From NCBI GenBank assembly GCA_002381865.1, contig DFYO01000065.1, positions 354-17,136 on the forward strand: DNA of 16,783 nucleotides. Direction: 5' to 3'. Positions 8,345-16,150 of the stretch are shown here, piece after piece. Each line of letters opens with the position of its first letter. The first letter of the stretch is position 1. The notes beneath the pieces were generated by a model. It was not told where the DNA came from. It made no database searches and worked only from the letters and a program-made list of their open reading frames with translations. The stretch is from Clostridiales bacterium UBA4080. Its GTDB lineage: Bacteria > Bacillota > Clostridia > Lachnospirales > Vallitaleaceae. The translations under genes and the position numbers were made by a program.

Positions 8345-10084
8345 ATGAGCTATAAAAAGAAATATGAAGAGTGGTTAAACAGTTCTATTATTGATGAGGC
8401 TACAAAGCTTGAGCTTAAAGCCTTAGAGGGAAATGAAAAGGAAATTGAGGAAAGATTTTATAAGGACTTAGAATTTGGTACAGGCGGATTAAGAGGTGTA
8501 TTAGGAGCCGGTACAAATAGAATGAATATTTACACGGTTTCTAAGGCAACGCAGGGACTTGCTAATTATATTCTCAAGCAAGGACAGGAGTCGGCAAAAA
8601 AAGGTGTGGCGATTGCTTTTGATTCAAGAAGAATGTCGCCAGAGTTTGCTGATATTTCTGCAAGGGTTCTTGCAGCCAATGGAATTAAAGCCTTTGTTTT
8701 TGAAAGCCTAAGACCTGTTCCGTTATTGTCCTTTGCATTACGTCAAAAGGGATGTATTGCTGGAATAGTTATTACAGCAAGTCATAACCCACCTGAATAT
8801 AATGGGTACAAGGCTTACTGGGAGGATGGTGCACAGGTTGCATATCCAAGAGATGAAGAGATAATTGTTGAGGTTAATGCAGTTGAGGATTTTTCACAGG
8901 TAAAATCCTTAGACAAGCAAGCAGCTCAAGCGGCGGGCTTATATGAAATAATGGGTGCCGAAATAGACGATTTATATATCGAGGAATTAAAAAAGCTGGT
9001 GCTTAATAATGATACAATTAAAAAAGAGGCAGATGATTTTACAATAGTTTATACGCCGCTTCATGGATCGGGGAATATACCAGTTAGAAGAATATTAAAG
9101 GAGATTGGCTTTAATAAGGTTGAGGTAGTTAAGGAGCAGGAGCTTCCAGATGGTAATTTTCCTACGGTAAGCTACCCAAATCCAGAGGATATTAAAGCTT
9201 TTGCTCTTGCATTAGAGCTTGGCAAGGAAAAAAATGCAGATATAATTATGGCAACAGACCCAGATGCCGACAGATTGGGAATTTTAGTAAAAAACCAAGC
9301 AGGAGAATATATTCCGTTAACAGGAAATATGATGGGGATTTTGTTGACAGAATATATTTTAAATAATAAAAAAGCGCAGGGAATATTACCAAAGAATGGA
9401 ATTGTAATAGAAACGATAGTGTCTACAAAAATGGTAGAGGCTATTGCAAAGCATTATGATGTTGCTGTTGTAGAAACTCTTACAGGCTTCAAGTTTATTG
9501 GAGAAAAGATTAAGGAGTATGAAAAAACTGGTGAATATGAATACCTGTATGGCTTTGAAGAAAGCTATGGCTGCTTGATTGGAACACATGCAAGGGATAA
9601 AGATGCTATTGCAGCAACCATGATGAGCTGCGAGATGGCAGCATGGTACAAGGAGAAGGGGATGACCTTATATCAAGGGCTGATGTCCTTGTATGACAAA
9701 TATGGATATTTCAAAGAGGATTTAGAATCGCTAACCTTAAAGGGGCTAGATGGAATTGAAAAAATCAATAAAATCCTTAGAGAGCTAAGAAATAATCCGC
9801 CGAAGGCTTTTAATGATATAGCGGTTATAGAAGCGAGAGATTATCAAAATGATACAATAATTGACTTAAAAACAGGAGCAACAAAGAAAACAGGACTTAT
9901 TTCTTCAAATGTTCTTTACTATGTTTTAGAGGATGAAACCTGGGTATGTATACGACCTTCTGGAACTGAGCCAAAGGTTAAGTTTTATTTTGGAGTTAAA
10001 GGCAGCTCAATGGAAAATGCAGAGGCTAAAATGCAGCTTGTTAAAAAAGCTATGATGGATTTGGTTGATAAAATATTAGCTTAA
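8345..10084 (+). CDS. Alpha-phosphoglucomutase (phosphohexomutase family)
   Basis: Interconverts glucose 1-phosphate and glucose 6-phosphate, linking glycolysis with synthesis of UDP-glucose, glycogen and envelope sugars. The four family signatures are present: phosphoserine loop TASHNPPEYNGYK at 144-156 with S146; metal loop DPDADR at 305-310 with D305, D307 and D309; sugar-binding GFEESYG at 403-409; and phosphate-binding RPSGTEPK at 537-544. The 579 residues and the FGTGGLRG motif at 44-51 match the PgcA/PGM2-like branch; that branch also includes phosphopentomutase and phosphomannomutase activities, so sugar specificity is not certain. The start follows GGAGGG at 8333-8338. The next gene begins 19 bp after the stop, and no terminator intervenes. 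Confidence 0.92.
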   Translation: MSYKKKYEEWLNSSIIDEATKLELKALEGNEKEIEERFYKDLEFGTGGLRGVLGAGTNRMNIYTVSKATQGLANYILKQGQESAKKGVAIAFDSRRMSPEFADISARVLAANGIKAFVFESLRPVPLLSFALRQKGCIAGIVITASHNPPEYNGYKAYWEDGAQVAYPRDEEIIVEVNAVEDFSQVKSLDKQAAQAAGLYEIMGAEIDDLYIEELKKLVLNNDTIKKEADDFTIVYTPLHGSGNIPVRRILKEIGFNKVEVVKEQELPDGNFPTVSYPNPEDIKAFALALELGKEKNADIIMATDPDADRLGILVKNQAGEYIPLTGNMMGILLTEYILNNKKAQGILPKNGIVIETIVSTKMVEAIAKHYDVAVVETLTGFKFIGEKIKEYEKTGEYEYLYGFEESYGCLIGTHARDKDAIAATMMSCEMAAWYKEKGMTLYQGLMSLYDKYGYFKEDLESLTLKGLDGIEKINKILRELRNNPPKAFNDIAVIEARDYQNDTIIDLKTGATKKTGLISSNVLYYVLEDETWVCIRPSGTEPKVKFYFGVKGSSMENAEAKMQLVKKAMMDLVDKILA

Positions 10085-10103
10085 GCAGCTTAGGAGAAGT
10101 ACT

Positions 10104-10754
10104 ATGAAAAAACTTTTTCACGACAAAAGCAAGGAATTAGAAAATGATATCGAAGGTTATCTTGTTTGCCAGGAAAAAGCGGTACATGCTTTTTTTGAGG
10201 GCTTAGAGGAATTTTTAAATGGAAATCCGGATATAGAGCCTAAGATGAAGCTCTTATTTGAGATTGAACAGGAGGCAGATGAGTATTTAAAGAAAATAAA
10301 ATATTATTTATTTAAGTATAATTTGATGCCTGATTTAAGCGCAGATATATTAGAGCTAATGGATGTGTTAGATGATATTGCAGATATATCAAAGCATTTA
10401 CTAACAGACTTAGGAATAGAGAGGCCAAAGATTTTTCCAGAAATCATTGAAAATACAATGGAAATGACAAAGCTTTCTATAAAAGCTGTTGAGGAGCTTA
10501 TAGAAGGAGTCAGAGTGTTTTTTTCACAGGTTAATAATATCGATAAGTATATAGACAGTGTTTATTTTTATGAGGCGGAAATTGATAAAGCAGAAGAAGC
10601 CCTAAAAAGAATTATCTTTTCACAAGAAAACGAGATTGCGCTATGTGAAAAAATACATTTGCGCTATTTTGTTAATGGAATTGCAAGTATTTCTGATACA
10701 GCAGAAGTAATTGCTATGAAGCTGTCTGTTTTTAAGTTTAAAAGAGGAATATAG
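10104..10754 (+). CDS. DUF47/PhoU-like protein, partner of the phosphate transporter
   Basis: All-helical cytoplasmic protein of 216 residues with the PhoU-type acidic metal motifs: E55 to D59 (EQEAD), the cluster D87, D90, D91 and D94 (DVLDDIAD), and a C-terminal SDTAE. Members of the DUF47 family almost always sit directly before a pit gene, and they are thought to control PiT phosphate import by a PhoU-like mechanism. Here the pit gene starts nine bases downstream, supporting that partnership. AGGAGAAG at 10092-10099 sets the start. No PHO box could be recognised in the short gap before it, so expression probably comes from upstream. Confidence 0.88.
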   Translation: MKKLFHDKSKELENDIEGYLVCQEKAVHAFFEGLEEFLNGNPDIEPKMKLLFEIEQEADEYLKKIKYYLFKYNLMPDLSADILELMDVLDDIADISKHLLTDLGIERPKIFPEIIENTMEMTKLSIKAVEELIEGVRVFFSQVNNIDKYIDSVYFYEAEIDKAEEALKRIIFSQENEIALCEKIHLRYFVNGIASISDTAEVIAMKLSVFKFKRGI

Positions 10755-10763
10755 GTTGAAGAG

Positions 10764-11828
10764 ATGAATACAATAAATATTTCTTTACTTGCAATGATAT
10801 TTCTGTCTTCAGGTCTTTTTATGGGCTGGTCCTTGGGAGCAAATGATGCTGCTAATATTTTTGGAACTGCGGTAGGGACAAAGATGATTAAGTTTTCTAC
10901 AGCAGCAGCTATATGCAGTGTTTTCGTTATTATTGGAGCAGTAGTAAGCGGTGCAGGAGCTTCGGGAACGCTGGGAGCATTAGGAGCAGTAAATACTATG
11001 GCAGCGGCTTTTTCTGTATCCTTAGCAGCAGCTATAACTGTTATGGGAATGACAGGGTCAGGGCTTCCAGTTTCTACCTCACAGGCGGTTGTAGGTGCTA
11101 TTATTGGCTGGAATCTTTATGTGAAGATACCAACAGATATTTCCGTACTTAAAAAGATTGTAATTACATGGGTAGCAACACCAATACTTGCAGCTGTATT
11201 TAGTGTTATGATTTATTTAATTGTTAAAGCGGTAGTGGATAATACAAAAATCCATATTTTAAAGCTCTATAAAATAACCAGAATTGCACTTTTGATTTCA
11301 GGTGCATTTGGTGCATACAGCTTAGGTGCAAATAATATTGCAAATGTAATGGGGGTTTTTGTTAAGGCTTCGCCCTTTAAGGACCTTCAGCTTTCAAATG
11401 GAGCTGTTTTTTCAGGTACTCAGCAGCTTTTTTTACTGGGTGGAATTGCTATTTCTATTGGAGTAATAACGTATTCAAAAAAAGTAATTATGACAGTAGG
11501 TTCAAGCATTTTTAAGCTATCTCCGATTAGTGCCTGTGTTGTGGTTTTTGCATCATCAGCGGTATTGTTTTTGTTTTCTTCAGCTAGTCTTTATGAATGG
11601 CTGGTTTCGAGAAACCTTCCGCCCTTTCCGCTTATTCCAGTTTCGCAGTCTCAAGCAGTTGTAGGAGCTATTATTGGAATAGGTATTGCAAAAAAATCAA
11701 ACAATATTAATTACAAACAGCTTGGAGTGATTGGTATAGGGTGGGTGCTGACACCTGTTATTTCGCTATTGATATCAATACTAATACTATTTATTGTAAA
11801 TAGTGTTTTTGGACAAGCGGTTATCTAA
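10764..11828 (+). CDS. pit: Inorganic phosphate transporter, PiT family
   Basis: Low-affinity phosphate importer in the cytoplasmic membrane, driven by H+ or Na+ co-transport. The internal duplication typical of the family is plain: GANDAANIFGTAVG at 25-38 is echoed by GANNIANVMGVF at 188-199, and PVSTSQAVVGAIIG at 102-115 by PVSQSQAVVGAIIG at 292-305. About ten hydrophobic segments are spread over the 354 residues, a short but normal bacterial length. The ribosome binding site before the ATG is weak (a GAAGAG only), which fits translational coupling to the DUF47 gene nine bases upstream. The end of the gene faces the end of the Mrp operon, 81 bp away. Confidence 0.92.
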   Translation: MNTINISLLAMIFLSSGLFMGWSLGANDAANIFGTAVGTKMIKFSTAAAICSVFVIIGAVVSGAGASGTLGALGAVNTMAAAFSVSLAAAITVMGMTGSGLPVSTSQAVVGAIIGWNLYVKIPTDISVLKKIVITWVATPILAAVFSVMIYLIVKAVVDNTKIHILKLYKITRIALLISGAFGAYSLGANNIANVMGVFVKASPFKDLQLSNGAVFSGTQQLFLLGGIAISIGVITYSKKVIMTVGSSIFKLSPISACVVVFASSAVLFLFSSASLYEWLVSRNLPPFPLIPVSQSQAVVGAIIGIGIAKKSNNINYKQLGVIGIGWVLTPVISLLISILILFIVNSVFGQAVI

Positions 11829-11862
11829 ACACAGGACGACACAGGGGGACGGTTCTTTTGTG
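11829..11862. repeat. GGGGGACGGTTC-type repeat element
   Basis: ACACAGG occurs twice in direct order, at 11829-11835 and 11839-11845, ten bases apart. The second copy begins a unit GACACAGGGGGACGG... ending in TTGTG at 11862. CACA (11840-11843) pairs with TGTG (11859-11862), and in RNA the G-run can continue the stem with the U-rich arm by G-U pairs around an ACGGU loop. I know near-identical strings (CACAGGGGGACGGTTCT...TGTGTC) as dispersed repeats in Clostridia and related Firmicutes, some beside IS200-like REP transposases. This is recalled, not searched. In this position it may also act as a weak terminator. Confidence 0.6.
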
Positions 11863-11909
11863 ATTATTTGTTATTAAAGTGTCAGCAGGAGCAATAATTG
11901 GCAATTACA
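11829..11909. other. Convergent intergenic region between pit and mrpD
   Basis: The transcripts from both sides meet here. It contains a repeat-like element at 11829-11862 (listed separately) and a small palindrome TAATTG-G-CAATTA at 11895-11907 just past the mrpD stop. No classical stem plus T-run terminator was found on either strand. Confidence 0.5.
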
Positions 11910-13532
11910 TCAGACAGTGAAATGTAAATACGCGAGTAAAGCAGAAAAGAATAAAAATAAAGAAAGACAGAGGGTTGGAAAACTAAATTCCAGCTCTCTT
12001 ATTTTTTTGAATAGGCTTATTTTTGAATATATATATCGATAGAATACAAAGGATATTAAAACGCTAACAAGATAGATAAGCGATTTAGCAAAATAGTCCT
12101 CCTTGGAAATATAAAGACCTGCTCCAAAAAGAAACTGAACCAGCTGGCTTCCGAAAATACCTCCTAAAAGACAAAGAGCGGCCAGCAGAATTAATACAGC
12201 TTTTTGGTGAAGAAGAAGAGGCTTTGCCACAACTGTGTTTTCGACATCATAGTCTTCGGTTAAAGGTTTTTTGCGGAAAAACATTTCAAAAAAGCGTATA
12301 AAAATTGTTATTGTACCAAGATTTATTAGAAAAATTCCGTATTCTAAATAACCAGAGGTGTTTTTTGCCAGATAATATTTTGAAATGCTGCCATTAAATA
12401 AGGGAGCGCCTGTAATACCCATGATTGCAATAAATGAAATAATAGAAATAAAAGGGAGCTTTTCATAAACATTATACATTTTGCGAATATCTCTTGTTTG
12501 GAAAGCATCAATTAGCAGTCCTGCAATTAAAAAAAGCAAAGCTTTAAAAAGACCGTGATTGAGAATATGGTATATGCTTCCAAAGTTACTTTCCCAGCTG
12601 CTAAGTGAAATTCCAAAAACGATAAGACCTATTTGACTGACAGTAGAATATGCCAGAATACGTTTAATATCTGTTTGAGAGAGTGCTAGAATAAAGCCGA
12701 TAATTCCTGTTATAAAGCCCAAAAATAAAAATAAGGGCTGAGTGCTTAGCTGAGGAGAAAACATATCCTGAATTCTAATAAATAAATACAACCCTCCCTT
12801 AATATAAAGGCCGGATAGAATTGCTGATACTATTGAGGGAGCAGAGGGTGTTCCATGAGCCTTAGGCAACCAACTAAAAAGGGGGAATATTGCAGATTTA
12901 AGGCATATTGCAGTCATTAAAAAGGAGTAGGGCAGAATAAGAGCTCTCGGATTGCTTATGAGGGACATTTTCTCTTTGATTAAGGATATATCCAAAATTC
13001 CAAAAATTTTATATATATATCCTATACCAATAAGGAAAAAAGACATTGCCGCTATATTAATAAGCAAATAAACCATACCGTCGTATATGGATAGGCGGTC
13101 TTTTTTAAACATTATTAGGATACTGACAACAATAGTTGAAAGCTCAATTAGTACATACAAATTGAAAAGGTCATTTGATAGGAAAATACCATTTAAGAGA
13201 CCTTGTAACAGTAGAAAAAGCAAGGTAAATAAAGAGGTCATATATTTTCTGCTTATGCTGAATATTCCCATGCAGGTAAATATTAGAATGTTAAAGACAA
13301 CAAGAACAGCTGCTATATTATCACAGTACAGCTGTATTCCGATGCCTTTTGCATAATTGCCCAGAATTATAGATATAGGACCGTTGGTCTTTACAATAGC
13401 AAAATTATGAATAGCAAAAGCTAACAGCATCACCTGAAGAACTAAAATAAAATATTTTGACCACTTATGGGTAACAAAATAATTAATAGAGCCAATTAAA
13501 ACAGGAAGAAGAACAAACCAGAATAAAGGCAT
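11910..13532 (-). CDS. mrpD: Antiporter large subunit MrpD/MbhH-like
   Basis: The only large, NuoL/M/N-type ion-channel subunit of the operon, with about 14 membrane segments in 540 residues. Key charged residues of the proton path are visible: E130 in the segment LYVLIELSTIVV, K212 (CLKSAIFPL) followed by WLPKAHGTPSAPS at 221-233 with K224, K245 (GLYIKGG), DIKRILAYSTVSQIG at 288-302, H326 and K330 in the segment HILNHGLFKALLF, and K385 (SISKYYLAK). In Mrp complexes MrpD carries H+ transport; in membrane-bound hydrogenase the same subunit is MbhH. Its ATG overlaps the mrpC TAA by one base, with AAAGGAGGAG in front. It is the last gene of the operon; the C-terminus ends 81 bp from the converging pit gene. 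Confidence 0.92.
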   Translation of the reverse strand: MPLFWFVLLPVLIGSINYFVTHKWSKYFILVLQVMLLAFAIHNFAIVKTNGPISIILGNYAKGIGIQLYCDNIAAVLVVFNILIFTCMGIFSISRKYMTSLFTLLFLLLQGLLNGIFLSNDLFNLYVLIELSTIVVSILIMFKKDRLSIYDGMVYLLINIAAMSFFLIGIGYIYKIFGILDISLIKEKMSLISNPRALILPYSFLMTAICLKSAIFPLFSWLPKAHGTPSAPSIVSAILSGLYIKGGLYLFIRIQDMFSPQLSTQPLFLFLGFITGIIGFILALSQTDIKRILAYSTVSQIGLIVFGISLSSWESNFGSIYHILNHGLFKALLFLIAGLLIDAFQTRDIRKMYNVYEKLPFISIISFIAIMGITGAPLFNGSISKYYLAKNTSGYLEYGIFLINLGTITIFIRFFEMFFRKKPLTEDYDVENTVVAKPLLLHQKAVLILLAALCLLGGIFGSQLVQFLFGAGLYISKEDYFAKSLIYLVSVLISFVFYRYIYSKISLFKKIRELEFSFPTLCLSLFLFFSALLAYLHFTV

Positions 13533-13888
13533 TATTGCTCCTCCTTTCTTTTTTCAATTACTTTTTGCCAGTTAGTGGTTCCGTAACGATGATACAAGCT
13601 TATAAACATGGTTAAAGCAACAGCAGTAACAGCCACACCAATTACGATAGCTGTAATCATAAGTGCCTGGGGCAAAGGGTCAGCTACAGGAAGTGCTTTG
13701 CTGACAATTCCTATAGGCGGAACTGCGTTTTTTTCATAACGGATGCTTAAAAAAAACAATATTGCAGCAGCGTCTATAATGGTTAGAGATATAATTGATT
13801 TGATTATGTTTTTTCTAGCAAGAAGACCATATATTCCTATAAAAAACAGGGCAAGGGCAACAGCCTCTCCGTTTGTAAAACGATTCAT
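13532..13888 (-). CDS. mrpC: Antiporter subunit MrpC/MbhG-like (NuoK-like)
   Basis: Small subunit of 118 residues with three membrane segments (about 6-22, 30-48 and 74-97), homologous to NuoK. The family motif DPLPQALMITAIVIGVA at 70-86 is clear. I place the start at the methionine encoded at 13888, because AGGTG lies five bases upstream and because the sequence from there matches the family's start. An in-frame methionine at 13942 would add 18 residues, but it would overlap mrpB and has no ribosome binding site. From 13888 the gap to the mrpB stop is four bases. It is followed by mrpD with a one-base overlap. Confidence 0.9.
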   Translation of the reverse strand: MNRFTNGEAVALALFFIGIYGLLARKNIIKSIISLTIIDAAAILFFLSIRYEKNAVPPIGIVSKALPVADPLPQALMITAIVIGVAVTAVALTMFISLYHRYGTTNWQKVIEKRKEEQ

Positions 13889-13892
13889 TTTT

Positions 13893-14279
13893 TCACCTGC
13901 TTTCAAATAATACAAAACGAAAGAATACAACACTAAGTCCACAGCAAACCTTTACGCCTATCAGAGTGTTCATGGTTATTAGGAATATTTTTTTTATATA
14001 CAAGGGAAGAGAAGTTCCAATATATAAGCCGAAAATGATGGCAAAGCACAAAATTGCAATATACAGTATTTTTTCTATGTTTGTTAATATCTCCAAGGAA
14101 ACTGAATTGTCCTCAGTAATAAGGTAATGAACAATAAAAAGAGCGGCAAGAACAGTACCTCCCTGAAAGCCTCCGCCAGCAGAAATATGGCCATAATAAA
14201 TTATGTAAAATCCAAAAAGAGCTATAAAAATATAAATAGAGCTTATTGTTGTTTCAAGCAGATAGGATTTTGATTCCAT
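13893..14279 (-). CDS. mrpB: Antiporter subunit MrpB/MbhF-like
   Basis: A 128-residue membrane protein of four predicted segments (about 12-29, 37-54, 68-89 and 94-120). The MnhB family signature GHISAGGGFQGGTVLAA lies at 30-46, and a second conserved block NTLIGVKVCCGLSVVFF at 104-120. MrpB is required for Mrp assembly and antiport in Bacillus and Staphylococcus; its exact role is not settled. AAAGGAGATTAATT precedes the ATG, two bases after the stop of the MbhE-like gene. Confidence 0.9.
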   Translation of the reverse strand: MESKSYLLETTISSIYIFIALFGFYIIYYGHISAGGGFQGGTVLAALFIVHYLITEDNSVSLEILTNIEKILYIAILCFAIIFGLYIGTSLPLYIKKIFLITMNTLIGVKVCCGLSVVFFRFVLFESR

Positions 14280-14281
14280 AA

Positions 14282-14536
14282 TTAATCTCCTTTGTGTCTG
14301 GAAAAATAAATAATACCAATTACACTTACAAGAAGTAAAAGCGTTTCAAACAGAGTATCAAATATTCTGTAATTAAGATAAATACCGGTAACACTATTTG
14401 ACGCACCAGTATCTGCGTAGCTATTATAGATATAATAATCAGCTAAATTATTGGAGCCTTGAAGAACAGCCTCTGGAAATGCCAATACAGCTAAAAATAT
14501 AAGTATGACTATTAAAGCAAGTATTTTTCGGCGCAT
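14282..14536 (-). CDS. MbhE-like subunit (C-terminal piece of MrpA)
   Basis: An 84-residue protein with membrane segments at about 5-22 and 63-79. The block VTGIYLNYRIFDTLFE at 49-64 corresponds to the conserved VTxxxxxxRxxDTLxE of the last part of MrpA and of MbhE. In Bacillus this segment is fused to the large MrpA; here, as in the membrane-bound hydrogenases of archaea, it is a gene of its own. I prefer the ATG at 14536, which overlaps the upstream TGA by one base (TGATG) and has GGAGGTG eight bases before it; a TTG one codon earlier is also possible. Confidence 0.8.
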   Translation of the reverse strand: MRRKILALIVILIFLAVLAFPEAVLQGSNNLADYYIYNSYADTGASNSVTGIYLNYRIFDTLFETLLLLVSVIGIIYFSRHKGD

Positions 14537-15069
14537 CAATATTCACCTCCGCGTTCCTCGTGAAGAGGACAACAAATAACCTGAAGATTTTTTTCGGAAA
14601 GATATTGAAGCATTTTTTCAAAATGATAATTTGAAAGGTCACCGAACACCCTAAGCTGTTGATTGTTTTGCTCAATAATTACATCGTAAGAGCTAGTGCT
14701 GCTTATTTCATAAGAATCTTTTTCGGATAAAATAAAGTCGAGCTCCAGCTCATACTTTGCAGAAAACTTAGAAAGTTCTTGCCTAACTCTTGCGCTGCTA
14801 TCTTGAGATTTGCTTTCGGGAGCCTGTGTATAGCAATAGTATACAGTATAAATATTATATTTTCTGATTGCAACAAGAAACAATACGGTAGAAAGTGTAC
14901 AACCGATTACACCCTGTGCAATTGCAACATCAGGCGAGCCATAAAGCAGGTATATAAAAGAGCAGCTTAAAGAGAAAATACTTGCATATAGTACTGAATG
15001 ACGAAGTATGGGAGTTCCAATAGCTAGTATTGCAAACAATAAAGCAATAAGCATAAAGATAATAAGCAT
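14536..15069 (-). CDS. MbhD-like (DUF4040) subunit with extra soluble C-terminal domain
   Basis: Residues 1-72 contain three membrane segments (about 2-18, 24-43 and 48-68) with the conserved GSPDVAIAQGVIG at 44-56, matching the MrpA/MbhD C-terminal domain (compare APDLALTQ in MrpA); D47 is the key acid. Classical MbhD ends near 90-100 residues, but this protein has 177. Residues 82-177 are hydrophilic and predicted soluble: a serine- and glutamate-rich linker, then a likely alpha/beta stretch (DVIIEQNNQQLRVFGD at 129-144, followed by a helix and CC at 166-167). I do not recognise this tail. The start ATG has GGGAGGACTGAGT before it and lies two bases after mrpG. The tail may mediate assembly or regulation. 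Confidence 0.8.
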   Translation of the reverse strand: MLIIFMLIALLFAILAIGTPILRHSVLYASIFSLSCSFIYLLYGSPDVAIAQGVIGCTLSTVLFLVAIRKYNIYTVYYCYTQAPESKSQDSSARVRQELSKFSAKYELELDFILSEKDSYEISSTSSYDVIIEQNNQQLRVFGDLSNYHFEKMLQYLSEKNLQVICCPLHEERGGEY

Positions 15070-15071
15070 AC

Positions 15072-15371
15072 TCAGTCCTCCCTTCTTTCGGTATCGCTAA
15101 TATATGCACTTCTTGCAATTATATGAGTGGCGAGTGGATTTAAAAATAATACAAGTGCTGTAATAATAATAATTTTTAAAGTGAAAAAAGAAAAATTATG
15201 AAGAAACATTAAGCCAAAGGAAACTGTTAAAAAGCCTGCAGTATCAATAAGAGATGCAGATAGTATTCGAGTATAAAAATCCTTGTGTTTATATAGAGAA
15301 AAGACACCGAGAATTATAAAGGTGCAACCGATAGCTATAATAATATAACCAATAATTTCAAAAAAGGTCAT
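15072..15371 (-). CDS. mrpG: Antiporter subunit MrpG/MbhC-like
   Basis: A 99-residue MnhG-family protein with three membrane segments (about 4-26, 38-58 and 63-87). Conserved blocks: DFYTRILSASLIDTAGF at 31-47 and NPLATHIIARSAY at 78-90, both typical of MrpG. The charged C-terminus SDTERRED should face the cytoplasm. Its ATG shares one base with the mrpF stop (TAATG), with AGGGGG upstream; the gap to the next gene is two bases. It forms the small membrane part of the antiporter together with E and F. Confidence 0.9.
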   Translation of the reverse strand: MTFFEIIGYIIIAIGCTFIILGVFSLYKHKDFYTRILSASLIDTAGFLTVSFGLMFLHNFSFFTLKIIIITALVLFLNPLATHIIARSAYISDTERRED

Positions 15372-15625
15372 TATATTTTCCCCCTTCCCTGAATAAAACG
15401 TGCAATAAATACAATACCTAAAAAGCCGAGCAAAGCATATAGGATTACTATATCCAACAAATAGGCAAAGTCCTGAGTAGTTGCATACAGCATTATTAAT
15501 AGGATCACTATTGATGAAAAAAGATTAGTTGCAAGAATACGATCCCATATTTTAGGCCCTTTTATAACAATAACAAGCAGAAGTAGACCGACTAAGGAAA
15601 GAATAACCATAATAGTACCAATCAT
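15371..15625 (-). CDS. mrpF: Antiporter subunit MrpF/MbhB-like
   Basis: An 84-residue MnhF-family protein with three membrane segments (about 3-21, 33-50 and 56-78). The family signature GPKIWDRILATNLFSS at 23-38 is clear (consensus GPxxxDRxLAxN), and D58 in LLDIVILYALLGFLG is the conserved acid in the third segment. In Bacillus MrpF has also been linked to bile salt efflux; here it is simply part of the complex. TTTGGAGGG precedes the ATG, and the gene follows mrpE by three bases. Confidence 0.9.
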   Translation of the reverse strand: MIGTIMVILSLVGLLLLVIVIKGPKIWDRILATNLFSSIVILLIMLYATTQDFAYLLDIVILYALLGFLGIVFIARFIQGRGKI

Positions 15626-15628
15626 TTT

Positions 15629-16114
15629 CTAACCCTCCAAAGCCTTTTCAAAATCACCTAATATAATTCTTGAGAGAGTGTCAGGATTTTTTGAATCAGG
15701 ATTCATACATAAAACCAAGTAGTCAGTTTTATCTAAGTCAATTGTTATGGTACCGGGTGTTAAAGTAATACAGTTGCCAATAAGACAGCGATGCCATTCA
15801 TTTTGACAATGAGTATTAAGGCTTACCGTTTTTATTACAGGTGTTTCGGCTAGCACTATTTTAAGTACCTTATATGAAGATTTGTATATGTTAAATATCA
15901 GAAAAAGCAGCAGCTTGATAAAAGAAAAAATTGGGATACGGTAAGATATTCTGCTAATAGACATTTCTCCAAACAATAGTATTATTGCAAAATAAGTTAT
16001 TATTGCTGCAGCAAATCCTTCAGCAAGGGTGGTAAATGAAATCGTCTCACTTAGGATAAACCAAAAAACTACAGATATAATAATAAATCTCCAAGATTTT
16101 AAAAGCTTTTTCAT
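15629..16114 (-). CDS. mrpE: Antiporter subunit MrpE/MbhA-like, first gene of the operon
   Basis: A 161-residue MnhE-family protein. Two or three membrane segments lie at about 10-24, 28-49 and 62-86; the C-terminal half is cytoplasmic with the conserved ITLTPGTITIDLD at 116-128 and a DTLSRI element near 145-150. MrpE is needed for full antiporter activity in Bacillus and helps assembly. AGGAGG six bases ahead of the ATG gives a strong start. As first gene of the eight it follows the promoter at 16151-16179. Confidence 0.9.
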   Translation of the reverse strand: MKKLLKSWRFIIISVVFWFILSETISFTTLAEGFAAAIITYFAIILLFGEMSISRISYRIPIFSFIKLLLFLIFNIYKSSYKVLKIVLAETPVIKTVSLNTHCQNEWHRCLIGNCITLTPGTITIDLDKTDYLVLCMNPDSKNPDTLSRIILGDFEKALEG

Positions 16115-16150
16115 GGCATCCTCCTGTGTGAGATGTATAAGAATAGCTTT

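Noticed and set aside
10913..11152. Open frame of 79 codons inside pit
   Set aside because: A shadow of the pit gene in another frame, rich in Cys, Arg and Tyr, with no ribosome binding site or family resemblance.
13087..13356. Open frame of 89 codons antisense to mrpD
   Set aside because: Composition is that of the complement of a membrane protein; no ribosome binding site.
13889..13942. Longer mrpC start, 18 residues upstream
   Set aside because: It overlaps mrpB by 50 bases and lacks a ribosome binding site, while the ATG at 13888 has AGGTG at five bases and matches the family start.
14448..14675. Open frame of 75 codons overlapping the MbhD-like and MbhE-like genes
   Set aside because: Out of frame with two well supported, coupled genes and without a start signal.
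11910..16114. Membrane-bound hydrogenase or complex I operon
   Set aside because: Only the antiporter-type subunits are present; no NiFe catalytic, ferredoxin or quinone-module genes occur in the window.
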